Part shown: piece after piece, positions 1 through 7,583 of the stretch
How the letters are laid out: each line of letters starts with the position of its first letter
Numbering within the stretch: position 1 is the stretch's first letter
NCBI GenBank assembly: GCA_028821475.1
Contig: JAPPGB010000012.1
Span: forward strand, 1-45,307
Origin: Spirochaetaceae bacterium
Lineage (GTDB): Bacteria; Spirochaetota; Spirochaetia; SZUA-6; Bin103
DNA: 45,307 nt
Direction: 5' to 3'
Program-made: the position numbers and the translations under genes
Notes under the pieces: generated by a model
The model's input: only the letters and a program-made list of their open reading frames with translations
The model's database searches: none
What the model was told of the DNA's origin: nothing

Positions 1-63
1 ATCCGATCAGCCGTTACTCCGCACCCGCTCCGCATTACCCCGCACTCCGCATTAAAGAACCTA

Positions 64-384
64 ATGCAAAGCACCGCATTAGTTTCGCTGTGCCGATTCC
101 ACCACAGAGCGGTGCACGAGGAGGGCTTCCGAGTGGTTCCGGCGGAGGTCGAAGGGCAGTTCCGGTTCCTGCGCCCGAACGGGGAGCCGCTGCCGGCGCA
201 GCCGTCGCTGGCGTACTGGCAGGGGGCGCCACTGGCGCCGACCGATGAGCGCCTGGCGGCGGCCGGCATCAGCATCGGCCCGCACACGGCTACCCCGGAG
301 TGGTACGGGGAGCCGCTTGATCTGCAAGCCGCGCTGGACGTGTTGTGGGAGCCGCCGGCTGCCTTGGCGGGCGTCTCACCGTAG
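64..384 (+). pseudogene. C-terminal remnant of an HNH endonuclease
   Basis: The reading frame is open from the window edge. It carries the motif LCRFHHRAVHEEGF, which matches the end of the HNH active site in the DUF222/13E12-type HNH endonucleases, followed by the usual short tail with FRFLRPNGEPLP. The segment that should precede it (the first His and the GGxTxLxNL stretch) is absent: upstream of TALVSLC the frame reads unrelated, repeat-like sequence with several GCATTA words. I see only the last quarter of such a protein, so a deletion scar or a degraded gene is more likely than an active enzyme. The first Met here is just the first available one, not a credible start. Confidence 0.6.
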
Positions 385-443
385 CAGGCCACTGCGGCGC
401 TTCAGCAGCCGCGGCAGGCGCCAGACTCGTTACCGTAGCCTCG

Positions 444-1073
444 TCAGCCGCCTTGAGGGCTACTCTCGGGCATCACGCCGGCGGTGCGCAGGGCTTGCTC
501 CAGGGTGTTGGTGTCGCGGAAGAGGTGGGCTTGAAAGCCGAAGTCGGCTGGGCCGGCGACGTTGTCAGGGCGGTCGTCGACGAAAAACACTTGTTCGGGG
601 GAGCAGCCGCAGCGGCGCAGGGCATGCTCGTAGAAGCAGGCGGAGGGCTTGTGGCAGCCGATGGCCGAGGAGTTGACGATGAAGTCGAACGCGCCGGCGA
701 TGCGCAGGCGGGAGAGGTCGTCGGAGAGCCTGGTGGTGGCGTTGGAGACCAGGCCGAGCGGGACGGCGGAACGCGCAGACTGGAGCACAGCCAGCGTACC
801 GGTTTGCACCTCGCCGGCGCTTATCGACCATTGCGCTACCGCGGCGGCAGAGGCGGCGGGACCGAACTGGGTTCCGAGCCGGGCGGCGATCCGCCTACGC
901 CACTCGGCGTCGGTCACGATACCGGTTATCGCATCGGTCAGGAGCGTCTCGTGGAACGCCGCTCGGGCCATGCTGCCTCGCGGCAGCCCGTGCGCGTCTT
1001 CGACCGATGAGAACTAGGTGGCCGGCCAGCGGCGGACCACGCCGTCGAGATCGGTCAGCACGGCGCGAATCAT
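444..1073 (-). pseudogene. HAD-superfamily hydrolase interrupted by an in-frame TAG
   Basis: A haloacid-dehalogenase-like phosphohydrolase. Read from ATG 1073 the frame begins MIRAVLTDLDGVVRRWPAT, giving the HAD motif I (TDLDGV, nucleophile Asp8), then meets a TAG at 1014-1016 and continues in the same frame for 190 codons to 444. The continuation holds motif II (LGLVSNAT), motif III (the conserved Lys in IGCHKPS) and motif IV (VFFVDDRPDN), so all four motifs are kept. The start overlaps the stop of the upstream DUF4143 fragment as ATGA, which suggests translational coupling. Without readthrough, a product starting at 971 would lack the nucleophile. A recent nonsense mutation, a base error or amber readthrough would each explain it. 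Confidence 0.75.
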
Positions 1074-1456
1074 TGCGGCGCTGCGAACGCCGGGCCGAGG
1101 TCGGCGACACCGAGCGCCGTGACATTATTGGCGAGGTCGTAGCGGTTCGCGGGGGTGCCGATGACCAGGTGGCGTCCGGGCGTCCATGGCAGGTTGCTGT
1201 CGGCGAGCTCCCGCGAGACGGCGTGGATGGTTCGCGCGTCGTGATTGCGGGGGTGCTCCTGCCACTTCGCCTCAATGAAGGACAGGCGGCCGCCGCTGTC
1301 GATGACGAAGTCGATCTCGCGGGCGCGCTGGTCGCGGTAGAACCACAGGGTGGCCGGCTCGTCCTGCAGCGAGACCAGCTTGCGCAGCTCGGCGAACACG
1401 AACGTCTCCCAGATTGCCCCAAGCAGTGGCGATGTGGGAAGCGTGGCGGCGGTCAC
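1070..1456 (-). pseudogene. C-terminal DUF4143 domain fragment of an ATPase
   Basis: The 128 residues match the C-terminal DUF4143 part of the widespread ATP-binding AAA_14/DUF4143 proteins. These have a nuclease-like fold, seen here as LLGAIWETFVFAELRK, then LWFYRDQRAREIDFVID and the strand LSFIEAKW. The AAA ATPase half, usually about 250 residues, is missing: upstream in the frame there is only about 100 bases of non-matching sequence before the end of the ABC cassette. I therefore read it as an N-terminally truncated gene. Its stop overlaps the HAD start. The cellular role of this family is not established. Confidence 0.65.
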
Positions 1457-1564
1457 GTTCGATGACCTTCGCGGCCACGTACCTTACGGGCCCGCTTCGA
1501 ATGGTGGTGCGTTGAATTCGGGATCAACCAGCGCAGCTTCTGTGTTCTTATGCGGCCGTCTCTG

Positions 1565-2530
1565 CTAAGAGAAGGGGTTGAGCAGTCGGGAGAGGAGGCC
1601 TCGTTTGCGTGTTCCCGTGGTGCCATAACGGCCCTCACCGCCCCGTAGCCGGGGATCGAGCAGGTCTCTGATGGCGTCGCCGAGCATGTTGAGACAGTAA
1701 ACGGCAATAGTCAAGCAAAGACCGGGCCAGACCGCCAGCCAGGGCGCCTGCTCCATGTATTGACGCCCTTCCCGGCTGAGCAGACCTCCCCAGTCAGGAG
1801 TCGTGGGGGGCAGACCATATCCGAGGAAGCTCAGAGAAGCAATACTCAGGATTACGCCTCCCACGGTTATCGAGAACGTGATGATGACGACAGGCATAAC
1901 ATTGGGCAGGACATGGCGGATGAGTGAACGCCATTTTGTGTTGCCAACCGCCTCTGCTGCCAGAAAGTTGTCACTCCCCTTGATGGCGATAACGGCGCTG
2001 CGGATCAGTCTGCTGCCGCCAATGCCTCCTGATATCCCCAGGACCAGTATTATCTGTGGTATACCGCGCCCCACGATAGACATTATGGTGAGCAACAGGA
2101 GCAGTCCCGGGAACACTATCCAGGCATCGACAACCCTCTGCACTACAATGTCAAATTTACCACCAAGGAATCCTGAAGTGCCGCCTATCAGGGTACTGAT
2201 CACAGTACTCAGAGCGGTCGCTGCCAGACCGATCAGTATCGAAATACGCGCCCCGATGATCAGGCGGCTCAAGAAGTCTCGCCCTATGTGGTCGGTCCCC
2301 AGGAGATACTGGGCGGATGCGCCCTGCAGCCGGTCTGCCAGGTGCATTTCGAATGGTGGGTAAGGGGTCAGAGCATCGGCAAAGATAGCGATCAAAATCC
2401 ATAACAATATGACAATCCCGCTGGCAGCACCGAGCGGCTTCTCCTTGACCAGCCTGTTAAGGAACGCAGCCAGCAGGGAACGTCTCTTTGGCGCACTTTC
2501 TGCTGATCGTATCCCTGTGGCGTCGCTCAT
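1565..2530 (-). CDS. Peptide-type ABC transporter permease (DppC/OppC-like)
   Basis: Inner-membrane permease of the peptide/nickel importer family, 321 residues. The N-terminal segment has one membrane helix (about 33-52), followed by LLGTDHIGRD (76-85), the hallmark of the DppC/OppC half, and then five more hydrophobic helices. The cytoplasmic EAA loop that docks on the ATPase reads AAEAVGNTKWRSLIRHVLPN. An AAAGGAAG ribosome site lies just before ATG 2530, and the gene follows the DppB-like gene by 9 bases, so both belong to one transcript. No ATPase gene follows; the transcript runs into degraded genes. Base composition is visibly AT-richer than the window average. Closely resembles the permease at 23527. 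Confidence 0.9.
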   Translation of the reverse strand: MSDATGIRSAESAPKRRSLLAAFLNRLVKEKPLGAASGIVILLWILIAIFADALTPYPPFEMHLADRLQGASAQYLLGTDHIGRDFLSRLIIGARISILIGLAATALSTVISTLIGGTSGFLGGKFDIVVQRVVDAWIVFPGLLLLLTIMSIVGRGIPQIILVLGISGGIGGSRLIRSAVIAIKGSDNFLAAEAVGNTKWRSLIRHVLPNVMPVVIITFSITVGGVILSIASLSFLGYGLPPTTPDWGGLLSREGRQYMEQAPWLAVWPGLCLTIAVYCLNMLGDAIRDLLDPRLRGGEGRYGTTGTRKRGLLSRLLNPFS

Positions 2531-2539
2531 ATGCTTCCT

Positions 2540-3550
2540 TTAGCTGTAGCGGACCCTGGGATCCAAATAAGGATAAATCACGTCGATGAGTAGAATGCTA
2601 AACATAACTACGGTGGCGAAAAACAGATTTACTCCTTGGATCACCGGGTAGTCTCTGGCCTCGAGTGAATCCAGAAACATACGACCTAGCCCCGGCAGGT
2701 TAAATATGTTCTCCATGATAACGGAGCCACCTACCAACAGAGGCAACTGCAGGCCTATCAACGTAACCACCGGGATGAGGGCATTCTTGATGGCGTGTCT
2801 CATAACAACTACCCTTTCCTTGAGACCCTTGGACCAGGCTGTCCTGACATAGTCCTGCCTGAGCACCTCCAGCATCATGGTGCGTGTCAGCCGCATGGTG
2901 GCGGCAGACATGGCCGTCCCCAGAATCACGCTGGGAATGATGAACATCCCCAGGTTCCCCAGCGGGTCTTCGACAAGACGGATATACTCTACCGATGGCG
3001 ACCAGCCCCACCAGATTGCCGGGTAGAGCGTTACCATAATTGCCAGCCAGAAGTTAGGCGTTGCCAGGCCGATGACGGCCGCGGTGCGCCCCACGTAGTC
3101 GGCGGCCGTATCCTGGCGAATCGCCGAGTAGATGCCGACGGGCAGGGCTATCACCAGCCCGATTACGATTGCCATGACGCCAAGCTGAATCGTTACTGGC
3201 AGTCTTTGTATTATCTGCTCCTCTATCGGGCGTTGGCCGCCAATCAGTGATTGGCCAAGGGTGCCCTGGAGGATACCGTTGAAGTGGGACTCCTTGGTAA
3301 TCCAGTCAGGGGTAGGCAATACTCCTATCCAGCGTCCATACTGTACGTAGACAGGCACGTCTAGTCCCAGCATACGCTCAAGAGATTCGCGGTCTATATC
3401 GGCACCCGCGGCATGCCATCCGTCCATCTCAGCCACCATTACGTCTATTACATCGCCGGGGATGAAGCGGACCGAGAGAAACACTAGAATACTCAATAGA
3501 AACAGGGTCGGGATTATCAGCAATAACCGCCTGATTATATAGGCTCTCAT
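2540..3550 (-). CDS. Peptide-type ABC transporter permease (DppB/OppB-like)
   Basis: Inner-membrane permease of the DppB/OppB type: N-terminal MRAYIIRRLLLIIPTLF with the first helix, the conserved VRFIPGD, five further helices, the EAA loop RTAWSKGLKERVVVMRHAIK, and the C-terminal YPYLDPRVRYS. I chose ATG 3550 rather than the upstream ATG 3565 because GGAGGAG sits 6 bases before 3550 and because the paralogue at 22563 starts with the same MRAY. The product is 336 residues. It is separated from its binding-protein gene by 471 bases, unlike the paralogous cassette where the gap is about 100. Confidence 0.9.
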   Translation of the reverse strand: MRAYIIRRLLLIIPTLFLLSILVFLSVRFIPGDVIDVMVAEMDGWHAAGADIDRESLERMLGLDVPVYVQYGRWIGVLPTPDWITKESHFNGILQGTLGQSLIGGQRPIEEQIIQRLPVTIQLGVMAIVIGLVIALPVGIYSAIRQDTAADYVGRTAAVIGLATPNFWLAIMVTLYPAIWWGWSPSVEYIRLVEDPLGNLGMFIIPSVILGTAMSAATMRLTRTMMLEVLRQDYVRTAWSKGLKERVVVMRHAIKNALIPVVTLIGLQLPLLVGGSVIMENIFNLPGLGRMFLDSLEARDYPVIQGVNLFFATVVMFSILLIDVIYPYLDPRVRYS

Positions 3551-4021
3551 GGCACACTCCTCCATGTCTGCATAACCTTAACCCCAATGCAGAAAGGTCG
3601 CCTCACCGAAGGCTTGGGGAGGATGTCATTCCGGGTTTGACCCTGAATCTAGGGGACCTACGCGAGAACTCCTGAATCCCGGATCTCGAGCCCGGTGGGC
3701 GGCCATACCCACTTTGCCCGATGGACCCTCCCGACGGGGCCGAGGCCCAAGCGTTGGCACGCATACGCCCCTAACCCCGCCGGTTATACCACCGGCTCGA
3801 TGCCCGCTGCGACTTCTCGCGTTACCCGGGTACAGCGCCCCGGCGTGTGCCCGTCAGGCATCCGGCATGCACCGAGAGCCCCTTCGCCTGCAGCGGTCGT
3901 TACCCGTTGCAGCGTGACATCGAGCGTCACGTCATCGGCATCACTACGTACCCGAACCGGGTAATTGGTACCGCCGGTCCGTCCCCGGTTGGAATGCGGT
4001 CTTGTCGGCTGCTCAAAGCCC
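3551..4021. other. Gene-free spacer with several short inverted repeats
   Basis: No credible gene on either strand. The interval lies inside the minus-strand transporter cassette, between the binding-protein gene and the permeases. It contains several short hairpin candidates, for example GCCGGT/ACCGGC at 3779-3796 and CGTGAC/GTCACG around 3911-3931, and is GC-rich compared with the flanking genes. It could be a structured RNA, an intron-like relic or a small insertion. I could not match it to a family. Confidence 0.4.
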
Positions 4022-5827
4022 CTAATGACCCATTGATTCCTTTAGCTCACTATCAATCCAGAGGCGGGCCATGAAGGTATTACGTTCACCCCATCCCATA
4101 CCAAATTCACCGGAATAACCCTCGACCCACGGCTGGCTCAAGCTAAACTTAGGGGCGTTGGATTTAATTAGGCCCCAGTGCTCCCTTATAGCGATCTCAT
4201 CGGCCTGTCGATAATAGCTCTGCCACTCCTCCAGGGTGGTAGGATTTCGCATGGCGGCAACCAGGGCATCCATTCGCGGGTCATTCGCTTTGGCGTAGTC
4301 ATCATCATCACCAAATCGTGCTATTCTCTGTACATATGAGGAGGGGGACAAAGTCCCATATGCATTATTCATTAAGTGATACTCGTGCGTGTCCGCCGCG
4401 TTGAGAGGTCTCACCTCAGCGTCAGTCAGAATATCAAGCTCGCCTTTAACGCCAATGGCGTCGAAGTACCCGATGACGATTTCTGCATAGGCCGGGTCGT
4501 ACCTGTCGAAATGGCCTAGCTTGACCGTGAATCTATATCCGTCGGAGCCGCGCGGATGTCCAGCCGCATCAAGCAACGCTTCTGCCGCTGCCGGGTCATA
4601 CCTATAGCCTGCCTTGACCTCTTCGGGCCAGTCTTCATATGCCCAGGCCCACCCTTTAGAACCTTGATGTACCAACCCATAAGGTGCTGGATCTGCCCAA
4701 CCCTTAAAGAAGGTAGCGGAAATTGTCTCGCGGTCCACTGACATCTGCAGTGCCTTGCGCACATTGACGTCCTGCATGAGCGGCAGAGACTGGTTAAAAA
4801 TGGAAGGGCCCGTTATCCAGCTATAACGGGGCCACACCTCGATTTCAGGGTTGGTCTTCTGGAGGCTCTCTACATCGTCGATACTCGTTATAAAAGCGTC
4901 GCCGGTGTTACTCAGCATATCAATCTTACCCGTGCGCATTGCCGCCAGACGTGCTGAGCCCTCTGGTATCACCAGGGACCTTAACGTGTCAATATAGGGC
5001 AGGCGGTTCTGCGGGAATTTTTCGTCGTAGGCCCAGTAGTTAGGATTCTTCTCCCAGGTTGCCGAGCTGCCCTCGACGTGCTCAGTCAGTCGATAGGGCC
5101 CGGTGCCGACCACGTTCCGCCAATCCGCAGCGCCGCCGTCTTTCTCGACTACCTCGGGCGCGTACACAAAAAACACGTTGTGGAGCATCTTCCCCAGCAC
5201 ACCGGGGAGAGGCTTGTGCTTAATCTCAACCGTCCATTTGTCGGTGGCCCTTGCCGATTCGATCTCTACACCCTGACCAATACCACGACTCTGGGGGCTA
5301 GGTCCGACTTCGGTGAAATCGCCCAGACCAAAATAGCGGTGATAGTTCCATACGACGTCATGAGCATCGAACTCCCGACCGTTCACCGGCGCCTTATTGT
5401 CCCAGTTAACGCCCTGGCGGATGTTCCAAATGAACGTTGTGGCGTCGGGTTGCGACCAGCTTTCAGCCAGATTCCCTCTCGTCATCTCTGGGGTCACAAT
5501 GATGTATAAGTCAAAGTGCTTTTCCCTGGATAGTCCCCAGTCGGCGAAGGATAACTTCTCATTAACGCCACTGACGAAGTGAGGCCCCCAGCCACCAACC
5601 TCCCACACGTCAGCGCTCTTAGGAAAGCGCTTATGTGCCCACGTGATTGTCCCGCCATACTCTGGCGCGGTCCACGTCTTGCCGGTGGCGGGGTCGAACA
5701 CCGTCTCTCTGTCGGCAGCGGCTGCCGGCTCCTCCTCGTCTGCGGCAGCGGCCCAGAGGCCGGTCGCGGTCAGCATCATGACCAGCGCAACCGCGAAGGT
5801 CATTCTCATGCTTACGAGATATTTCAT
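4022..5827 (-). CDS. ABC transporter substrate-binding protein, peptide family 5
   Basis: Secreted or membrane-anchored solute-binding protein of the SBP_bac_5 family, about 601 residues (usual 500-620). ATG 5827 is chosen over the longer frame because GGAG stands 6 bases upstream and it is followed at once by a signal peptide: MKYLVSMRMTF, a hydrophobic core, then LWAAAADEEEP. No lipobox Cys is evident. The mature part carries the family pattern: WTAPEYGGTITW, LAESWSQPDATT, VGTGPYRLTEH, a FNQSLPLMQDVNVRKALQMS block and a C-terminal WVEGYSGEFG. The permeases at 2540-3550 and 1565-2530 follow on the same strand. Substrate unknown, probably peptides or similar. Paralogue of the gene at 20642. 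Confidence 0.9.
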   Translation of the reverse strand: MKYLVSMRMTFAVALVMMLTATGLWAAAADEEEPAAAADRETVFDPATGKTWTAPEYGGTITWAHKRFPKSADVWEVGGWGPHFVSGVNEKLSFADWGLSREKHFDLYIIVTPEMTRGNLAESWSQPDATTFIWNIRQGVNWDNKAPVNGREFDAHDVVWNYHRYFGLGDFTEVGPSPQSRGIGQGVEIESARATDKWTVEIKHKPLPGVLGKMLHNVFFVYAPEVVEKDGGAADWRNVVGTGPYRLTEHVEGSSATWEKNPNYWAYDEKFPQNRLPYIDTLRSLVIPEGSARLAAMRTGKIDMLSNTGDAFITSIDDVESLQKTNPEIEVWPRYSWITGPSIFNQSLPLMQDVNVRKALQMSVDRETISATFFKGWADPAPYGLVHQGSKGWAWAYEDWPEEVKAGYRYDPAAAEALLDAAGHPRGSDGYRFTVKLGHFDRYDPAYAEIVIGYFDAIGVKGELDILTDAEVRPLNAADTHEYHLMNNAYGTLSPSSYVQRIARFGDDDDYAKANDPRMDALVAAMRNPTTLEEWQSYYRQADEIAIREHWGLIKSNAPKFSLSQPWVEGYSGEFGMGWGERNTFMARLWIDSELKESMGH

Positions 5828-5851
5828 GGTTTTCTCCATAGAATGTGTTCT

Positions 5852-5894
5852 CGAGAGTATTGCGGAGCGGATTGCCGCTCCCTGGCTACTCTCG
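5852..5894 (-). promoter_or_regulatory. Nested perfect hairpin in the 5' leader of the ABC cassette
   Basis: Two perfectly complementary pairs are nested: CGAGAGTA (5852-5859) with TACTCTCG (5887-5894), and GGAGCGG (5864-5870) with CCGCTCC (5875-5881) around a 4-base loop. The structure ends 25 bases before the start codon of the binding-protein gene at 5827, so it would fold in the mRNA leader. It could set translation or mRNA stability, or be a protein-binding site in DNA. No U-tract follows, so a terminator is unlikely. Confidence 0.5.
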
Positions 5895-5916
5895 CGCACC
5901 GCAACGCGGGCGTGCC

Positions 5917-5945
5917 CAACAACGCGGACGGCCAGTCTGAGTCAA
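5917..5945 (-). promoter_or_regulatory. Candidate sigma-70 promoter for the ABC cassette
   Basis: On the minus strand TTGACT (5945-5940) is followed after 17 bases by TTGTTG (5922-5917). The -35 is good and the -10 is weak. Transcription would begin around 5910 and include the nested hairpin at 5852-5894. It is the best placed candidate upstream of the gene starting at 5827. Confidence 0.3.
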
Positions 5946-5955
5946 ATTCACTAAA

Positions 5956-6003
5956 GCGCGCGGCGTGTGACTCAACGGGTTCACCCCGGCACACGCCGCG
6001 CGC
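5956..6003. repeat. 14-base perfect inverted repeat upstream of the ABC cassette
   Basis: GCGCGCGGCGTGTG (5956-5969) and CACACGCCGCGCGC (5990-6003) are exact reverse complements around a 20-base centre. On the minus strand the hairpin is followed by TTTAG, too short for a clear terminator. It lies directly upstream of the candidate promoter at 5945, where a regulator-binding site would be expected. Confidence 0.5.
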
Positions 6004-6546
6004 GCGTGCGGCTCTTTGAGTATCATTTTGCACCCCCTCGGTCGGGCGCAGATGTGCCCCTCTCTCGGGAGTCCCGGCAACGCCGGTTGATGTAGACTGG
6101 TGGAGGTTGCGGCCGACGCGGTCCGCTGCCACACGCACGGCTGTGTGCCGCGCAGATCGATGGTGCCGCGGTCAGCACCGGCGCCGAGCGGCTGGCCGCC
6201 GCGCGGTTAGGTTGTCGGTTGTCGGTTGTCGGTTGTCGGTTGTCGGTAGCGGGCTGGATACTGTCGGTGCCCATTTGCGGACGAGTGTAGAGGCCGGCCC
6301 AAATCCGTGTCAAGCGCGACCCGCCGCGTTGCGTCACCGCCAACCCGTCAATGCGCCGACTGTCATGGCGCGTCATAACCATCCGTCGAAACCCCAATTG
6401 GGGCAGGATAGTATAGGCGCGGCGCGCCGTCAACGACTCGTGGGGTCACCAGGGGTCACCGCTGGGTCACCGACGGGGCAACTCCATTCCCCTCCAGCGT
6501 GTATCAGATGTACAAGAGACTGGACGAGACTCATTAGTCGGCGGGG
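6004..6546. other. Gene-free interval with tandem and spaced repeats
   Basis: No supported gene. The stretch between the ABC cassette leader and the end of the aldo/keto reductase holds a heptamer tandem repeat (6211-6245), a 12-base palindrome CCCCAATTGGGG (6392-6403) and three copies of GGGTCACC spaced 10-11 bases apart (6443-6471). I see nothing else I can name. Confidence 0.5.
6211..6245. repeat. Five tandem copies of a 7-base unit
   Basis: The unit GTTGTCG is repeated five times without a mismatch, at 6211, 6218, 6225, 6232 and 6239, and is followed by a broken sixth copy. Such a heptamer array in a gene-free interval is a candidate for copy-number variation by slippage. Confidence 0.9.
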
Positions 6547-7482
6547 TCACGCCGAGGCGAGCGCTTCCAGGGTTTGGTGGAGGTCAGGCGGGAGCGGGCC
6601 GGCCTGTGCGGCTACCACGCTCTCCTCGATCTCCTCGGGTGTGGACGCGCCTACCAGGATGGTCGCAATCTCCCGATTCGCCATCAGGTAGCGCACGCTC
6701 ATCGCCGCAATCGAGACACCGGTGGCGCGGGCAAGCTCGAGCAGACGCGCATCCTTGAACAGAGCTCCGTTGAACACGCCTTTGCCCGGCACACTGAATA
6801 TTCCGCCAATCAAGTAGGCAGTGCCCTGTTCACGGACAACCGGAAGCATTACGCGCGGAGAACGGCGGTCCACAAGCGAATACTCATTGGCGGACAGACA
6901 CATGTCGAGTCTTACCCGCTGCAACACATGGGCCAGTGGTTCCGACAGGTTGCTGCTGAGACCCAGGTAGCGGCACAACCCCAGCGCCCGTGCCTCACGC
7001 ATGGCTTGCACCACCGGTGCACTCTCGTAGTCGAGCCGCTCGCCGGTGTCCAGCGCCGTGTCCTCCGCATCCGGCTTCCACATTCTTGCCCGCTCCATGT
7101 CGTGGCCCAGGAGCACGTCGACCCGGTCACGGCGCAGAACACGGAGGTTGTCCCGTACCTCCGCGAGACAGTCTTCCGCGGTGTGGTTGTACGCTTGCCA
7201 GGCACCGATCTTGGTCGCCAGCAGATGCGGCTTGGTGGTCCCGTCGAGCCCCTCGCCCACAATGCGCTGCGATTCACCCTGGCTGATCCACCGACCATCG
7301 GGGCCGCCTATTCCGTATAAGGGAGAGGTATCGAAATAGCTGATCCCCAGGTCGAGCGCATGTTTGACCGTGTCCACCCCGTGCTGATAGCCGTGCTTGT
7401 GGAGAGCCGCGCCACCGAGCCCGATGACGCTCACCGTCTCGCCCGTACGCCCGAAGGGGCGCCGTTCCAATGTCCCGGTCAT
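6547..7482 (-). CDS. Aldo/keto reductase family oxidoreductase
   Basis: Soluble NADPH-dependent oxidoreductase of the aldo/keto reductase superfamily, 311 residues, a full-length TIM barrel. The catalytic tetrad is visible: Asp51 and Tyr56 in YFDTSPLYG, Lys91 in LLATKIG, His127 in LLGHDME. The C-terminal cofactor region is present as TILVGASTPEEI. It begins RRPFGRTGETVSVIGLGG, the standard first strand of the D-threo-aldose/L-fucose dehydrogenase-like subgroup, so a sugar substrate such as a fucose- or galactose-type aldose is possible but not shown. It is divergent from the binding-protein gene starting at 7584, with about 100 bases between them for both promoters. Confidence 0.88.
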   Translation of the reverse strand: MTGTLERRPFGRTGETVSVIGLGGAALHKHGYQHGVDTVKHALDLGISYFDTSPLYGIGGPDGRWISQGESQRIVGEGLDGTTKPHLLATKIGAWQAYNHTAEDCLAEVRDNLRVLRRDRVDVLLGHDMERARMWKPDAEDTALDTGERLDYESAPVVQAMREARALGLCRYLGLSSNLSEPLAHVLQRVRLDMCLSANEYSLVDRRSPRVMLPVVREQGTAYLIGGIFSVPGKGVFNGALFKDARLLELARATGVSIAAMSVRYLMANREIATILVGASTPEEIEESVVAAQAGPLPPDLHQTLEALASA

Positions 7483-7583
7483 GCAAACTCCTCAGTGCGT
7501 TTCGGCCAGTCTACCACCCGATGGTGTTCGAGGTAACCAGTCAGTGGTACTATCGGCCGACAACGCGGCGAAGGAGCAATCGG

